Assembly: GCA_000437315.1 (NCBI GenBank)
Contig: FR899423.1
Location: forward strand, 1 to 47,225
Source of the DNA: Mycoplasma sp. CAG:472
GTDB taxonomy: Bacteria > Bacillota_I > Bacilli_A > RF39 > UBA660
DNA length: 47,225 nucleotides
Direction of reading: 5' to 3'
Both the position numbers and the translations under genes were made by a program. Below are positions 24,874-32,786 of this stretch, piece by piece; the first letter of the stretch is position 1, and each line of letters starts with the position of its first letter. Below the pieces are notes generated by a model. It was not told the DNA's origin. It saw only the letters and a list, made by a program, of their open reading frames with translations, and made no database searches.

Positions 24874-24946
24874 TTGCTGCTGTATAAGTCACAATCAAAA
24901 GCAAAAAATAATTTATAAGCTTAGATAGAAATGTCTAAGTTTTTTT
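24874..24946 (+). pseudogene. Degenerate duplicate of the ppdK 3' end plus terminator (direct-repeat copy B)
   Basis: Aligned without gaps to 23591-23663. In the ppdK frame the copy reads FAAV-stop-VTIKSKK-stop, against LAAAQAAIKSEK-stop in the real gene, so it is a decayed C-terminus followed by an almost unchanged terminator (CTTAGA ... TCTAAG, T7). It now ends transcription after the ORF6N gene. Flanking similarity fades upstream of 24870. Confidence 0.8.
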
Positions 24947-25006
24947 GATATACTATAATTAGATTTTAATCATCTAATAGGAATGAACCATTAAAAAGGA
25001 GGTAAA

Positions 25007-25486
25007 ATGGAAGATATCAGATTAATGATTGGTGATGTGAAGTTTAGCGCAAGAGCTGTTGCGGTAATTCAAAAGAAAGGAAAAATACTTTTTCAAAAAC
25101 GAAAAAATGATGAGTTTTGGGCTTTACCTGGAGGAGCTATTGCTACACTTGAAAGAGGTAAAGATGTTGTTACCAGAGAAATTTATGAAGAAACAGGTGA
25201 AAAAAATTCTAAAGTAATAAGACCACTTTGGTTTTCAGAATATTTTTTTAGTTTTGATGGTAAAAAACAGCATCAATATATTTTAGGCTATTTAGTGGAT
25301 GTTCCTAATAATTCAAAACTTTTAGAAAAAAATGAATTTGATGGAATAGAAAAAGAAAAAAATATAATTTATAAATGGATTGATATAAAAGATTTAATAA
25401 ATAGTCCAATTAAGCCAGAATTTTTAAAAGAAAAATTATCTTTAATTAATGAAACATTTGAATTTATTGAAGAAGACAATTTATAA
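25007..25486 (+). CDS. Nudix hydrolase
   Basis: 159 residues. The Nudix box GX5EX7REUXEEXGU is read directly as GGAIATLERGKDVVTREIYE followed by ETGE (about 44-67), preceded by the substrate-side strand RAVAVIQKKGKILFQKR. These enzymes hydrolyse nucleoside diphosphates linked to another group; the substrate cannot be told. SD AAGGAGG and a -10 TATAAT (24954-24959) lie upstream, after the duplicated ppdK terminator. It belongs to the accessory patch between ppdK and sigG. Confidence 0.9.
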   Translation: MEDIRLMIGDVKFSARAVAVIQKKGKILFQKRKNDEFWALPGGAIATLERGKDVVTREIYEETGEKNSKVIRPLWFSEYFFSFDGKKQHQYILGYLVDVPNNSKLLEKNEFDGIEKEKNIIYKWIDIKDLINSPIKPEFLKEKLSLINETFEFIEEDNL

Positions 25487-25626
25487 GTAAAATTTGTGAA
25501 AATAAATTTGTTAAACTTTATATTCTTAAAAAATATATTAAATAGTATAATAATATTACTTTTAAAACTTGGTTAAGAATTGCATTAAAGTTTTGAAAAC
25601 AAATAAAATATATTGATAAATATTGA

Positions 25627-25655
25627 TTGCACTTTAAAATTAATTTGTATATAAT
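25627..25655 (+). promoter_or_regulatory. Promoter of the kinase-like gene
   Basis: TTGCAC (25627-25632), 17 bp, TATAAT (25650-25655). The TTG here also opens a longer reading frame, but as a -35 element it is not a start codon. The 140-bp gap before it (25487-25626) holds an imperfect long inverted repeat (AAACTTTATATTCTTAA with TTAAGAATTGCATTAAAGTT). Confidence 0.6.
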
Positions 25656-25674
25656 AGATTTAATGAGGTTTTAT

Positions 25675-26343
25675 ATGCAAGTTATAGAAATTAGTAAAGA
25701 TAAATTTTTAAGTTATTTATTAAATCCTAATCCAATCTTTCAAGGTCAATTTGGAAAAATAGTGTTAGATAATAATAAATTATATAAAATATATTATAGG
25801 GATTTTATAAAAACGTATATTAATAAAGATGAATGCTTTTTAGATGATGAAGTAAACAGCTTACTTGAAATTGAAAAGTTAACAAATTTTGAATTAGGAA
25901 ATCCTTATAAAAAATTAAATGAATTAAATAGATTAGCAAGGACAAAATTGGCTAGTTTAATTACTGGAGTTTTATCTTATAATGGATTACTCGTTGGTAT
26001 TCAAATGAATTATCTTAAAAATTATACAACTTTAAAAGAAATCTCAACAAGGGTAGAAGATTCAAAATTAGTCATATATTTAAATAAGGTTTATGAACTT
26101 GTTTGCAATTTACTTATGGAAAATATTGTTCCAACTGATGTGAAAGAGGATAACATTCTTGTAAATGAAGAAACAAAAGATGTTGTTTTGATTGACCTTG
26201 ATGGGAGTGAAACTATATATGGACCAGATAATTACCTAATAGATTTTCCATACAATCTTGATATTATAAATAATAATTTTGATAAAATGGTAAATCGCTT
26301 AAAAATCAAAAAAGGCTTATCTAGAATATTGAAATTGACATGA
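25675..26343 (+). CDS. Small protein-kinase-like fold protein
   Basis: 222 residues. A minimal kinase fold is visible: glycine-rich start GQFGKIV with a following Lys (KLYKIYY), a catalytic-loop-like PTDVKEDNILV (Asp155, Asn160) and a metal-binding IDLDGSE (Asp174/Asp176) in place of DFG. The HRD His-Arg are Pro-Thr. It may be a divergent protein or small-molecule kinase or a pseudokinase; the target is unknown. ATG 25675 is chosen because TGAGG lies 6 nt upstream and the promoter would start transcripts near 25662. Its last codons supply the -35 of the next promoter. Confidence 0.7.
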   Translation: MQVIEISKDKFLSYLLNPNPIFQGQFGKIVLDNNKLYKIYYRDFIKTYINKDECFLDDEVNSLLEIEKLTNFELGNPYKKLNELNRLARTKLASLITGVLSYNGLLVGIQMNYLKNYTTLKEISTRVEDSKLVIYLNKVYELVCNLLMENIVPTDVKEDNILVNEETKDVVLIDLDGSETIYGPDNYLIDFPYNLDIINNNFDKMVNRLKIKKGLSRILKLT

Positions 26344-26363
26344 AATTAAAATTTTAGTAAAAT
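26335..26363 (+). promoter_or_regulatory. Promoter of the 26385 gene overlapping the kinase-like stop codon
   Basis: TTGACA (26335-26340), 17 bp, TAAAAT (26358-26363). The stop codon TGA (26341-26343) is the first triplet of the spacer. Confidence 0.65.
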
Positions 26364-26384
26364 ATTTCTCACATGGAGGTAAAT

Positions 26385-26699
26385 ATGATTGATATTGTAA
26401 GAATTGGTGTTGATTGCACTATAAATGATCCAGTTGATGTAAGATGTGGTGGACCTGAATATCTAGGATTTGATTTTAATGTTAGAAAAGAAGATTCTAA
26501 AGAAATGTTAAATTTTATAAAAGAGGCCTTAAATAGTTTAGAGGTTCCTTGTAAAAGAATATACATCTATGCAGAATTTAAAGGTAATGAAGATAGAATT
26601 TGTAGTAAAGAAAAAATTATGAAAGATATTTGTAAAGATGCAAATTATTTAAAACATGAGGCTGAAAGAGAATATAGATATAATTTATATCGAAGATAA
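26385..26699 (+). CDS. Hypothetical protein of 104 residues
   Basis: Small soluble protein with four cysteines (VDCTIN, VRCGGPEYLGFDF, PCKRIYIYAEF, DICKDANY) and a charged C-terminus. I do not recognise a family. An in-frame ATG at 26373 precedes it, but that ATG is part of the SD region (ATGGAGG); ATG 26385 is at the right distance. It is a single-gene unit: its own promoter overlaps the upstream gene and a terminator follows 4 bases after the stop. Confidence 0.65.
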   Translation: MIDIVRIGVDCTINDPVDVRCGGPEYLGFDFNVRKEDSKEMLNFIKEALNSLEVPCKRIYIYAEFKGNEDRICSKEKIMKDICKDANYLKHEAEREYRYNLYRR

Positions 26700-26702
26700 T
26701 TA

Positions 26703-26754
26703 GTGTGAAACTTTTAATAATAAAAACATTAAAAAAGTTTCACATTTTTTATTT
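26703..26754 (+). repeat. 52-bp terminator repeat, copy 1 (before fic)
   Basis: The 12-bp stem TGTGAAACTTTT (26704-26715)/AAAAGTTTCACA (26733-26744) plus T6 is a good terminator for the 26385 gene. The whole 52 bp recurs after fic (27724-27775) with two mismatches, both in the loop. Confidence 0.88.
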
Positions 26755-26785
26755 TTTGTTGTATAATGATAGCGGTGGTGTTGAT

Positions 26786-27718
26786 ATGGAAAATCAAATA
26801 AAAATATTAAATTTATTGAATCAAAAAAGACAATATGTAACTTTACTTAATGAACTTGTATATGGAGCTATTGAAATTAGGGAAAAAGATAGCAAAAAAT
26901 ATATCTATTTGCATACAAAAGAGGATGGCTTACAATCCACAAAATATGTGGGTGAATACACAGAAGAATTATATAATTTAGTATTAAATAATAATATTAA
27001 AGCTAAAACATTAAAAAAATCTATTCGTAATATAGAAAAAGAATTAAATAAACTAAATTATTTTGATGAAGATTTACCTTTAAATGTTGCTAAAAATATT
27101 GATTTTGCAAGAAAACATTTAGTAGATACGATTTATAATCAAGCAATACTTGAGGGAATTGCTACAACACTTTCTGACACTGAAAGTATTATTGAAGGTG
27201 GAAAAGTAAATGATATGTCTTCGGAGGATATATTAAAAGTTGTTAATTTAAAACACGCTTGGGAATTTATATTAAATAAAAATGTTATTTTAAGTAAAAC
27301 TGATTATAATATTTTATGTTCTATAAACAAATTTGTTGAGGAAGGATTTTATTATTTAGCGGGAAGTCTTAGAACAACTCCAGTTAAAATTGGTGGTACG
27401 TCTTGGACACCTGAACTTCCAATTGAGGCTGATATAAAAGATAATTTAAATAATATTCTTAGTTTAGATATTGATGATGTTCAAAAAAGTATTAAATTAT
27501 TATTATATGTAGTTAAATCTCAAATGTTTATTGATGGAAATAAAAGAACTTCAGTAATATTTGCTAATCATTATTTAATTAGCAAAGGAAAAGGTTTAAT
27601 AGTTATACCAGATAATTTAGTTTCAGAATATAAAAATCTACTTATAAAGTATTATGAAAGTGACATTGATGATGAAATTATGAACTTTCTAATGAATAAA
27701 TGCTATCGCAAAATTTAA
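26786..27718 (+). CDS. Fic/Doc-family protein lacking the catalytic histidine
   Basis: 310 residues. The Fic core is recognised from VVKSQMFIDGNKRTSVIFANH (written in two parts: SQMFIDGNKR, TSVIFANH), aligned to HxFx(D/E)GN(G/K)R; the motif His is Gln246, while Phe248, Asp250, Gly251, Asn252 and Arg254 remain. An upstream ESIIEGG resembles the (S/T)xxxE(G/N) inhibitory helix with its first Ser changed. Fic proteins transfer AMP, UMP or phosphate to Ser/Thr/Tyr; without His, transferase activity is doubtful. The frame is open from 26705, but the -10 TATAAT (26762-26767) lies downstream of that, so ATG 26786 is the start (GGTGGTG SD, weak). It is bracketed by a 52-bp direct repeat. Confidence 0.82.
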   Translation: MENQIKILNLLNQKRQYVTLLNELVYGAIEIREKDSKKYIYLHTKEDGLQSTKYVGEYTEELYNLVLNNNIKAKTLKKSIRNIEKELNKLNYFDEDLPLNVAKNIDFARKHLVDTIYNQAILEGIATTLSDTESIIEGGKVNDMSSEDILKVVNLKHAWEFILNKNVILSKTDYNILCSINKFVEEGFYYLAGSLRTTPVKIGGTSWTPELPIEADIKDNLNNILSLDIDDVQKSIKLLLYVVKSQMFIDGNKRTSVIFANHYLISKGKGLIVIPDNLVSEYKNLLIKYYESDIDDEIMNFLMNKCYRKI

Positions 27719-27723
27719 ATATT

Positions 27724-27775
27724 GTGTGAAACTTTTAATAAGAAAAACAATAAAAAAGTTTCACATTTTTTATTT
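27724..27775 (+). repeat. 52-bp terminator repeat, copy 2 (after fic)
   Basis: Stem TGTGAAACTTTT (27725-27736)/AAAAGTTTCACA (27754-27765) with T6: terminator of fic. Same sequence as 26703-26754 apart from two loop bases. Confidence 0.88.
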
Positions 27776-27826
27776 GTGAATAAAAATCTTTGTTTTTTAC
27801 CAAAATATCTTTGAAAGGAAAAAGAT

Positions 27827-28603
27827 ATGAGTAATTATAAAGTAGATATTACAGGGATAAATACAAGTAATCTTAAATGTTTAACCCATGAAGAAAATAT
27901 TAAATTATTTAAATTATATCAAGCAGGAGATTTAAATGCAAAAGAGGATATTGTAAATGGAAACTTAAAACTAGTTTTATCCGTACTTAAAAATTTTAGT
28001 AAAACAGGTATTAACCAAGATGATTTATTTCAAGTAGGGGTAATTGGTTTAATAAAGGCAGTAGATAATTTTGATTTATCGTATAATTTGAAACTATCTA
28101 CTTATGCTGTTCCCCTTATTATTGGTGAAATTAAAAAATACTTAAGAGATAATACTCAAATGCGTATTGCAAGAAGTATTAAAGATGATGCTTATAAAAT
28201 ATTAAGATTTAAGGAAGATTTTATTAATAAAAATGGTAGGGAACCAAAGTGTTATGAGATTGCAAGTAGTCTTTCAATGAGTGAATATGATGTAGGATTT
28301 GCTTTAGATTCTTTAAAAGATCCGGTTAGTATATTTGAACCAGTTTATAATGATGGTGATAATGCTATTTATCTTGAGGAGCGTCTTGCGGATAATAAAA
28401 AGGGAAGTATTGATAATGATACAATGATAGGACTTTATAAAGCCTTAAACAAAATAAATGACAGAGAAAAAAATATTTTATTAGAAAGATATGTAATTGG
28501 TAAAACTCAAACTGAAATTGCAGGAACTTTAAATATATCACAGGCTCAAGTATCAAGAATTGAAAAGTGTGCTCTTTCTAAAGTAAGAAGACTTATAAAA
28601 TGA
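27827..28603 (+). CDS. sigG: Sporulation sigma factor of the SigG type
   Basis: 258 residues, sigma-70 family group with regions 2, 3 and 4. It follows B. subtilis SigG closely in several segments: KVDITGINTSNL at the N-terminus, NGNLKLVLSVLKNF, DDLFQVGVIGLIKAVDNFD, LSTYAVPLIIGEIKKYLRDN, DPVSIFEPVYNDG and GKTQTEIAGTLNISQAQVSR. SigG drives late forespore genes. In Bacilli sigG usually follows spoIIGA-sigE; here neither is adjacent. SD GAAAGGAAAAAG. The stop overlaps the next start (ATGA), so the UPF0316 gene is co-translated. A SigF paralogue cannot be fully excluded, but the N-terminal signature favours SigG. Confidence 0.9.
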   Translation: MSNYKVDITGINTSNLKCLTHEENIKLFKLYQAGDLNAKEDIVNGNLKLVLSVLKNFSKTGINQDDLFQVGVIGLIKAVDNFDLSYNLKLSTYAVPLIIGEIKKYLRDNTQMRIARSIKDDAYKILRFKEDFINKNGREPKCYEIASSLSMSEYDVGFALDSLKDPVSIFEPVYNDGDNAIYLEERLADNKKGSIDNDTMIGLYKALNKINDREKNILLERYVIGKTQTEIAGTLNISQAQVSRIEKCALSKVRRLIK

Positions 28604-29100
28604 TTAATATTTGTATAGAAATATTTTTTGCTCGTATATTTGATGTTTCCCTTAATACAATAAGAACTTTTTTTACTTTAAAAGGTAAAACAATATTTTC
28701 TACGATTATTTCTTTTTTTGAAATACTTATTTGGTTTATTGTAGCTAGAAAAGCAATTAATGTAAATATCGATTCAATATGGATTCCTATAAGTTATGCT
28801 CTTGGTTATAGCACAGGTAATTTAATCGGTGGCACTATAACAAATTATTTAATTAAAGGAAAAGTAAATATTATGATTGTTACTAAAGAGGGAGAAATTC
28901 TTTCAAATTTCTTAAGGGAAAGAACTGACTTTATAACTGAGATTAATTTAAAAAATAAAGATAAAATGTTTATTATAGAGTGCAGCAAAAAAGATATTAA
29001 AAAGGTTTTAACAAATATAAAAAGAATAGATAAAAATGCTCATATTAGTATAAGTGATATTCATAGTATTACTCAAAATAAAAAAGTAACTATTTTTTAG
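28600..29100 (+). CDS. UPF0316 (DUF5698/DUF2179) membrane protein
   Basis: 166 residues: three likely transmembrane helices in the first ~85 residues (ICIEIFFARIFDVSLNTIRTF, IISFFEILIWFIVA, IPISYALGYSTGNLIGG; the first one shown only in part here as IFFARIFDVSL) and a C-terminal DUF2179 domain (about 95-166) resembling the regulatory domain of YitT-like proteins. Similar to B. subtilis YebE. Function is not known. Start overlaps the sigG stop by four bases; its 3' end overlaps the convergent PPIase gene by 11 bp. Confidence 0.8.
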   Translation: MINICIEIFFARIFDVSLNTIRTFFTLKGKTIFSTIISFFEILIWFIVARKAINVNIDSIWIPISYALGYSTGNLIGGTITNYLIKGKVNIMIVTKEGEILSNFLRERTDFITEINLKNKDKMFIIECSKKDIKKVLTNIKRIDKNAHISISDIHSITQNKKVTIF

Positions 29101-29710
29101 TTGCTTTGTAAGTATAGCCTTTAGTGTCTACTGTAGCCTTTTCAATTGTAAGAGGCTTTTTAAGTGTTCCATAAACTTCATTATCAATTTCAAATTCAGT
29201 ATTTTCTATTTTTTCAATAACATCCATGCCTTCGATTACTTTACCAAATCCAGCATACATTCCATCAAGTGATGGTGCTGCTTCATCAGATAAAACTATG
29301 AAAAATTGACTTCCTGCAGAATCTGGGTCAGAACTTCTTGCCATTGAAATAACACCTTTAGTATGTGATAAATTATTACGATATCCATTTTGAGTAAACT
29401 CACCTTTAATAGAATAACCAGGTCCACCAGTTCCTGTACCTGTAGGATCTCCACCTTGGATTACAAAACCTTTTTGAACTCTATGAATAGTATTATTATC
29501 ATAAAATTTATCTTCGACTAAATTTACAAAATTTGCCACTGTATTTTCAGCAACATCAGGATAAAGTTCAATTTTAATATCACCAAAGTCTTTGATACTC
29601 ATTGTTACAATTGGATTTTCTTTAGGCTTTTCATTATTTCTTGAACAACCACATATCATAAAAACTAATAATCCTAATAATAATATTTTCTTTTTCAATT
29701 TTATCACCAT
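29090..29710 (-). CDS. Cyclophilin-type peptidyl-prolyl isomerase lipoprotein
   Basis: About 206 residues. An N-terminal lipoprotein signal (KKKILLLGLLVFMICGC, lipidated Cys in the ICGC lipobox) is followed by a cyclophilin domain: FVIQGGDPTGTGTGGPGY, HTKGVISMARS, AGSQFFIVL, LDGMYAGFGKVIEGMDV. It isomerises X-Pro bonds in exported proteins. The start is ambiguous: a promoter (TAGACA, 17 bp, TATAAT at 29720-29715) predicts transcription to begin about 29708, on top of ATG 29710; TTG 29698, with GGTG just upstream, gives the same signal peptide four residues shorter and may be the real start. Confidence 0.9.
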   Translation of the reverse strand: MVIKLKKKILLLGLLVFMICGCSRNNEKPKENPIVTMSIKDFGDIKIELYPDVAENTVANFVNLVEDKFYDNNTIHRVQKGFVIQGGDPTGTGTGGPGYSIKGEFTQNGYRNNLSHTKGVISMARSSDPDSAGSQFFIVLSDEAAPSLDGMYAGFGKVIEGMDVIEKIENTEFEIDNEVYGTLKKPLTIEKATVDTKGYTYKATKK

Positions 29711-29714
29711 TTAA

Positions 29715-29743
29715 ATTATACAAAAAATAAATAAAAGTGTCTA
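29715..29743 (-). promoter_or_regulatory. Promoter of the PPIase lipoprotein gene
   Basis: Minus strand: TAGACA (29743-29738), 17 bp, TATAAT (29720-29715). It is back to back with the pcrA promoter (-10 TATAAT 29772-29777, poor -35). Confidence 0.65.
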
Positions 29744-29797
29744 TAACCTTTTATAGTTTAATTAAATTTGATATAATTATTTTACGGAGAGTGAAAT

Positions 29798-31891
29798 ATG
29801 GACTATATAGAAAAATTAAATAATGAACAAAAAAAAGCGGCAACATTCAAGGATGGTCCGTGTTTAGTTATCGCTGGAGCGGGTTCTGGTAAAACAAAAG
29901 TATTAACAACAAGAATTGCTAATTTGATAGAAAATGGAGTAAAACCATACAATATACTTGCTATCACATTTACAAATAAAGCAGCTGGAGAAATGAGAGA
30001 AAGAGTAAATAACATTATAAATGCACATGATGCCTTTATTGGAACATTTCATTCATTTGGTTTAAAAATAATTAGAGAAAATAGTGCTTTATTTAATTTA
30101 ACATCAGCATTTACTTTAATAGATACTGAAGATCAAACAAGTATTATAAAAAAGATAATGAAAGACATTAATATCACTGATAAAATGATAAGTCCTGCTT
30201 TTATAAAAAGTAAGATTTCCTTTATTAAAAATAATATGCTTTCAGATAGTGAAATAGCTAACTTTTTAATTTCAGAAAATGAGAAAATAGCGGTAAAAAT
30301 ATATTATGAATATGAAAAAATATTAAAAAGAAATAATACTTTAGATTTTGATGATTTATTAAAAAAACCAGTAGAATTATTTAATAGTAATAAAGAAGTA
30401 TTAGAAAAATATCAAGATAAATTTAAATATATTTTAATAGATGAATATCAAGATACAAATGAAGTACAATATAAACTTGTAAAACTACTTTCTAAAAAAT
30501 ATTTAAATCTTTTTGTAGTCGGAGATCCATCTCAATCTATTTATGCTTTCAGGGGAGCAAATTATCAAAATATTTTAAATTTTGAAAAAGATTTTAAAGG
30601 TTGCACAGTAATAAAACTTCCACAGAATTATCGTAGTACTCAAACAATACTTGATGCGGCTAATGAAGTAATATCACATAATAAACAAAGAAAAGATTTA
30701 GATTTATTTTCAGATTTAGGTCAAGGAGTAAAAATAAAATATATTAGAACATTTAATGATTCTATGGAAAATAAAAGAGTAGTTGATGAAATTCAAAAAC
30801 TATATGAAGAAGGTTATAATCGTAAAGATATGGCTATTTTCTATAGAACTAATGCTCAATCACGTTCAATCGAAGATGCTTTAGTTAAAGCTAATATACC
30901 TTATAAAGTGTTTGGTTCATTTTATTTTTATAAAAGAAAAGAAATTAAAGATTTACTTGCATATTTAAAACTTATTGCTAATCCTAGTGATGATGTATCA
31001 CTTGAAAGAGTTATTAATGAACCTAAAAGAAAAATAGGTGATAAAACTATTGAAAACTTGAGAGAAAAAGCAAGAAGTTTAAATATATCAATGTTCGAAG
31101 CAATTGATAGTGGTAAAGAATTAGAATTTAAAAATTTAATTTTAAATTTAATTGAAATAAGTAAAGATACTTCGATAACTGGTCTTATTGATAAAACTTT
31201 AGAGTTATCTAAAATGAAAGAAACATATGAAAATGATAAAAGTCTTGAAAGTGATATCAGACTTGAAAACTTAATGGAATTTCGAAGTGTTTCTGAAACT
31301 TATGAAAACGAAACTGGTAATGTTAACTTATCTGATTTCTTAATGGAGGTTTCTCTTGTATCAGATGCTGCTGAATATTCTTTAGATTCTGATGCAGTAA
31401 CTCTTATGACAGTGCATTCAGCAAAAGGTCTTGAATTTAAAGTCGTCTTCATAATCGGTCTTGAGGAAAATATTATGCCAATTTCAAAAGCTTTATATGA
31501 TGATGAAGAACTTGAGGAAGAAAGAAGACTTATGTATGTTGCTATAACTCGTGCAAAAGAAAAACTTTATTTACTTAATGCAGGAAGAAGAATGCTTTAT
31601 GGTAATATGCAGATGAATCCTCCGAGTAGATTTATTAGTGAAATTAGTGATAATTTACTAGATAAAGAGGAAACTAAAAATGAAATGCATTCGCTTAAAA
31701 CAAAATTATTATATTCAGATGATAACACTTCAGGTGAAGAATTTAAAAATGGAGATATTGTTACTCACTTAACATTTGGTAAAGGTGTAGTAGTAAGTGT
31801 TGATGATAAATTTATAACAATTGCATTTCACCAAAGATTTGGTGTTAAAAAGTTTTTAAAAAATTATAAAGGAATTAGGAAGGTGAAATAA
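29798..31891 (+). CDS. pcrA: ATP-dependent DNA helicase PcrA (UvrD/Rep family)
   Basis: SF1 3'-5' helicase for nucleotide excision repair and clearing of replication conflicts. 697 residues: Q motif LNNEQKKAA, Walker A AGAGSGKTK, motif Ia ITFTNKAAGEM, motif II LIDEYQDTN, motif III VGDPSQSIYAFRGA, motif IV NYRST, motif V VTLMTVHSAKGLEF, motif VI ITRAKEKLYL. The C-terminal Tudor-like tail GDIVTHLTFGKGVVVSV contacts RNA polymerase in PcrA. SD CGGAGAG. It heads pcrA-nucleotidyltransferase-ligA; the pcrA-ligA pairing is classical in Bacillota. Confidence 0.96.
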   Translation: MDYIEKLNNEQKKAATFKDGPCLVIAGAGSGKTKVLTTRIANLIENGVKPYNILAITFTNKAAGEMRERVNNIINAHDAFIGTFHSFGLKIIRENSALFNLTSAFTLIDTEDQTSIIKKIMKDINITDKMISPAFIKSKISFIKNNMLSDSEIANFLISENEKIAVKIYYEYEKILKRNNTLDFDDLLKKPVELFNSNKEVLEKYQDKFKYILIDEYQDTNEVQYKLVKLLSKKYLNLFVVGDPSQSIYAFRGANYQNILNFEKDFKGCTVIKLPQNYRSTQTILDAANEVISHNKQRKDLDLFSDLGQGVKIKYIRTFNDSMENKRVVDEIQKLYEEGYNRKDMAIFYRTNAQSRSIEDALVKANIPYKVFGSFYFYKRKEIKDLLAYLKLIANPSDDVSLERVINEPKRKIGDKTIENLREKARSLNISMFEAIDSGKELEFKNLILNLIEISKDTSITGLIDKTLELSKMKETYENDKSLESDIRLENLMEFRSVSETYENETGNVNLSDFLMEVSLVSDAAEYSLDSDAVTLMTVHSAKGLEFKVVFIIGLEENIMPISKALYDDEELEEERRLMYVAITRAKEKLYLLNAGRRMLYGNMQMNPPSRFISEISDNLLDKEETKNEMHSLKTKLLYSDDNTSGEEFKNGDIVTHLTFGKGVVVSVDDKFITIAFHQRFGVKKFLKNYKGIRKVK

Positions 31892-31892
31892 T

Positions 31893-32786
31893 ATGGAAAA
31901 AACTTTAGTAGTCTTAGCGGCTGGTATGGGATCAAGATTTGGAGGACTTAAACAGCTTGAACCAGTAGGCCCATCAAATGAATTTTTAATAGATTATTCA
32001 GTATATGATGCTAAAAGAGCTGGTTTTACAAAGGTAGTTTTTGTAATTAAAAAAGAAAACAAAGAGGCATTCGAGGAAACTATTTCACAAAGAATTAATG
32101 GAATAGAGGTTGAATATGCTTATCAAGAAATGGAAAATATACCATTAAACATTAAAATTGATAGAGTAAAACCACTTGGAACAGCACATGCATTATACTG
32201 TGCAAAAGATAAAGTAAAAGGACCTTTTGGACTTATTTCAGCCGATGATTTTTATGGTAATGAAAGTTTTGAAATATTAAGTAATTACCTTGATAATAAT
32301 GAAGGAATATGTGTTGTAGGTTATCCAATTGGTGCAACACTTTCAGATGAGGGAGAAGTTAAAAGAGGAGTAGTTTTATCAAATAATAATAAAATAGAAA
32401 CTATTATTGAAAGTAAAGTTAAGATTGATGGTGATAAAGTATTTTGCACACCACTTAATGGAAAACCCTCTTTTGAGGTTAGTAAAGATAATCCTTGTTC
32501 AATGTTAATGTATGGTTTTAATACAGATATTTTTGAAAAAATAGAAACAATGCTTATAGATTTTTTAAAAAATGCTGATTTATCTACTGGGGAGTTTTTA
32601 CTTCCTGATGTAGTGGATGAATACGTAAAAATGGGTAAAGTAAATGTTTTAAGTACACCATCAACTTGGATAGGAATGACTTATAAAGAAGATCTTCCTA
32701 TGGTACAAGAAAAAATAAGAGATTATATAAATAATGGTATATACCCTGAAAATTTATGGAATGATTATGAAAGAAAGAATAGATGA
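31893..32786 (+). CDS. Sugar-phosphate nucleotidyltransferase-family protein inserted between pcrA and ligA
   Basis: 297 residues with the NTP_transferase signature LAAGMGSRFGGLKQLEPVGP at the N-terminus, Lys in that motif, a SADDFYG metal-site segment and GTAHALYCAK. It resembles stand-alone glucose-1-phosphate or hexose-phosphate nucleotidylyltransferase-like proteins of Firmicutes whose substrate is unknown. It starts one base after the pcrA stop (GGAAGGTG SD within pcrA) and overlaps ligA by 20 bp, so it is part of the operon. No sugar-pathway gene is near. Confidence 0.83.
   Translation: MEKTLVVLAAGMGSRFGGLKQLEPVGPSNEFLIDYSVYDAKRAGFTKVVFVIKKENKEAFEETISQRINGIEVEYAYQEMENIPLNIKIDRVKPLGTAHALYCAKDKVKGPFGLISADDFYGNESFEILSNYLDNNEGICVVGYPIGATLSDEGEVKRGVVLSNNNKIETIIESKVKIDGDKVFCTPLNGKPSFEVSKDNPCSMLMYGFNTDIFEKIETMLIDFLKNADLSTGEFLLPDVVDEYVKMGKVNVLSTPSTWIGMTYKEDLPMVQEKIRDYINNGIYPENLWNDYERKNR

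Noticed and set aside
25487..25626. Long imperfect inverted repeat as a mobile miniature element
   Set aside because: Arms are AT-rich with mismatches and there is no second copy or target-site duplication in the window; noted only as a gap description.
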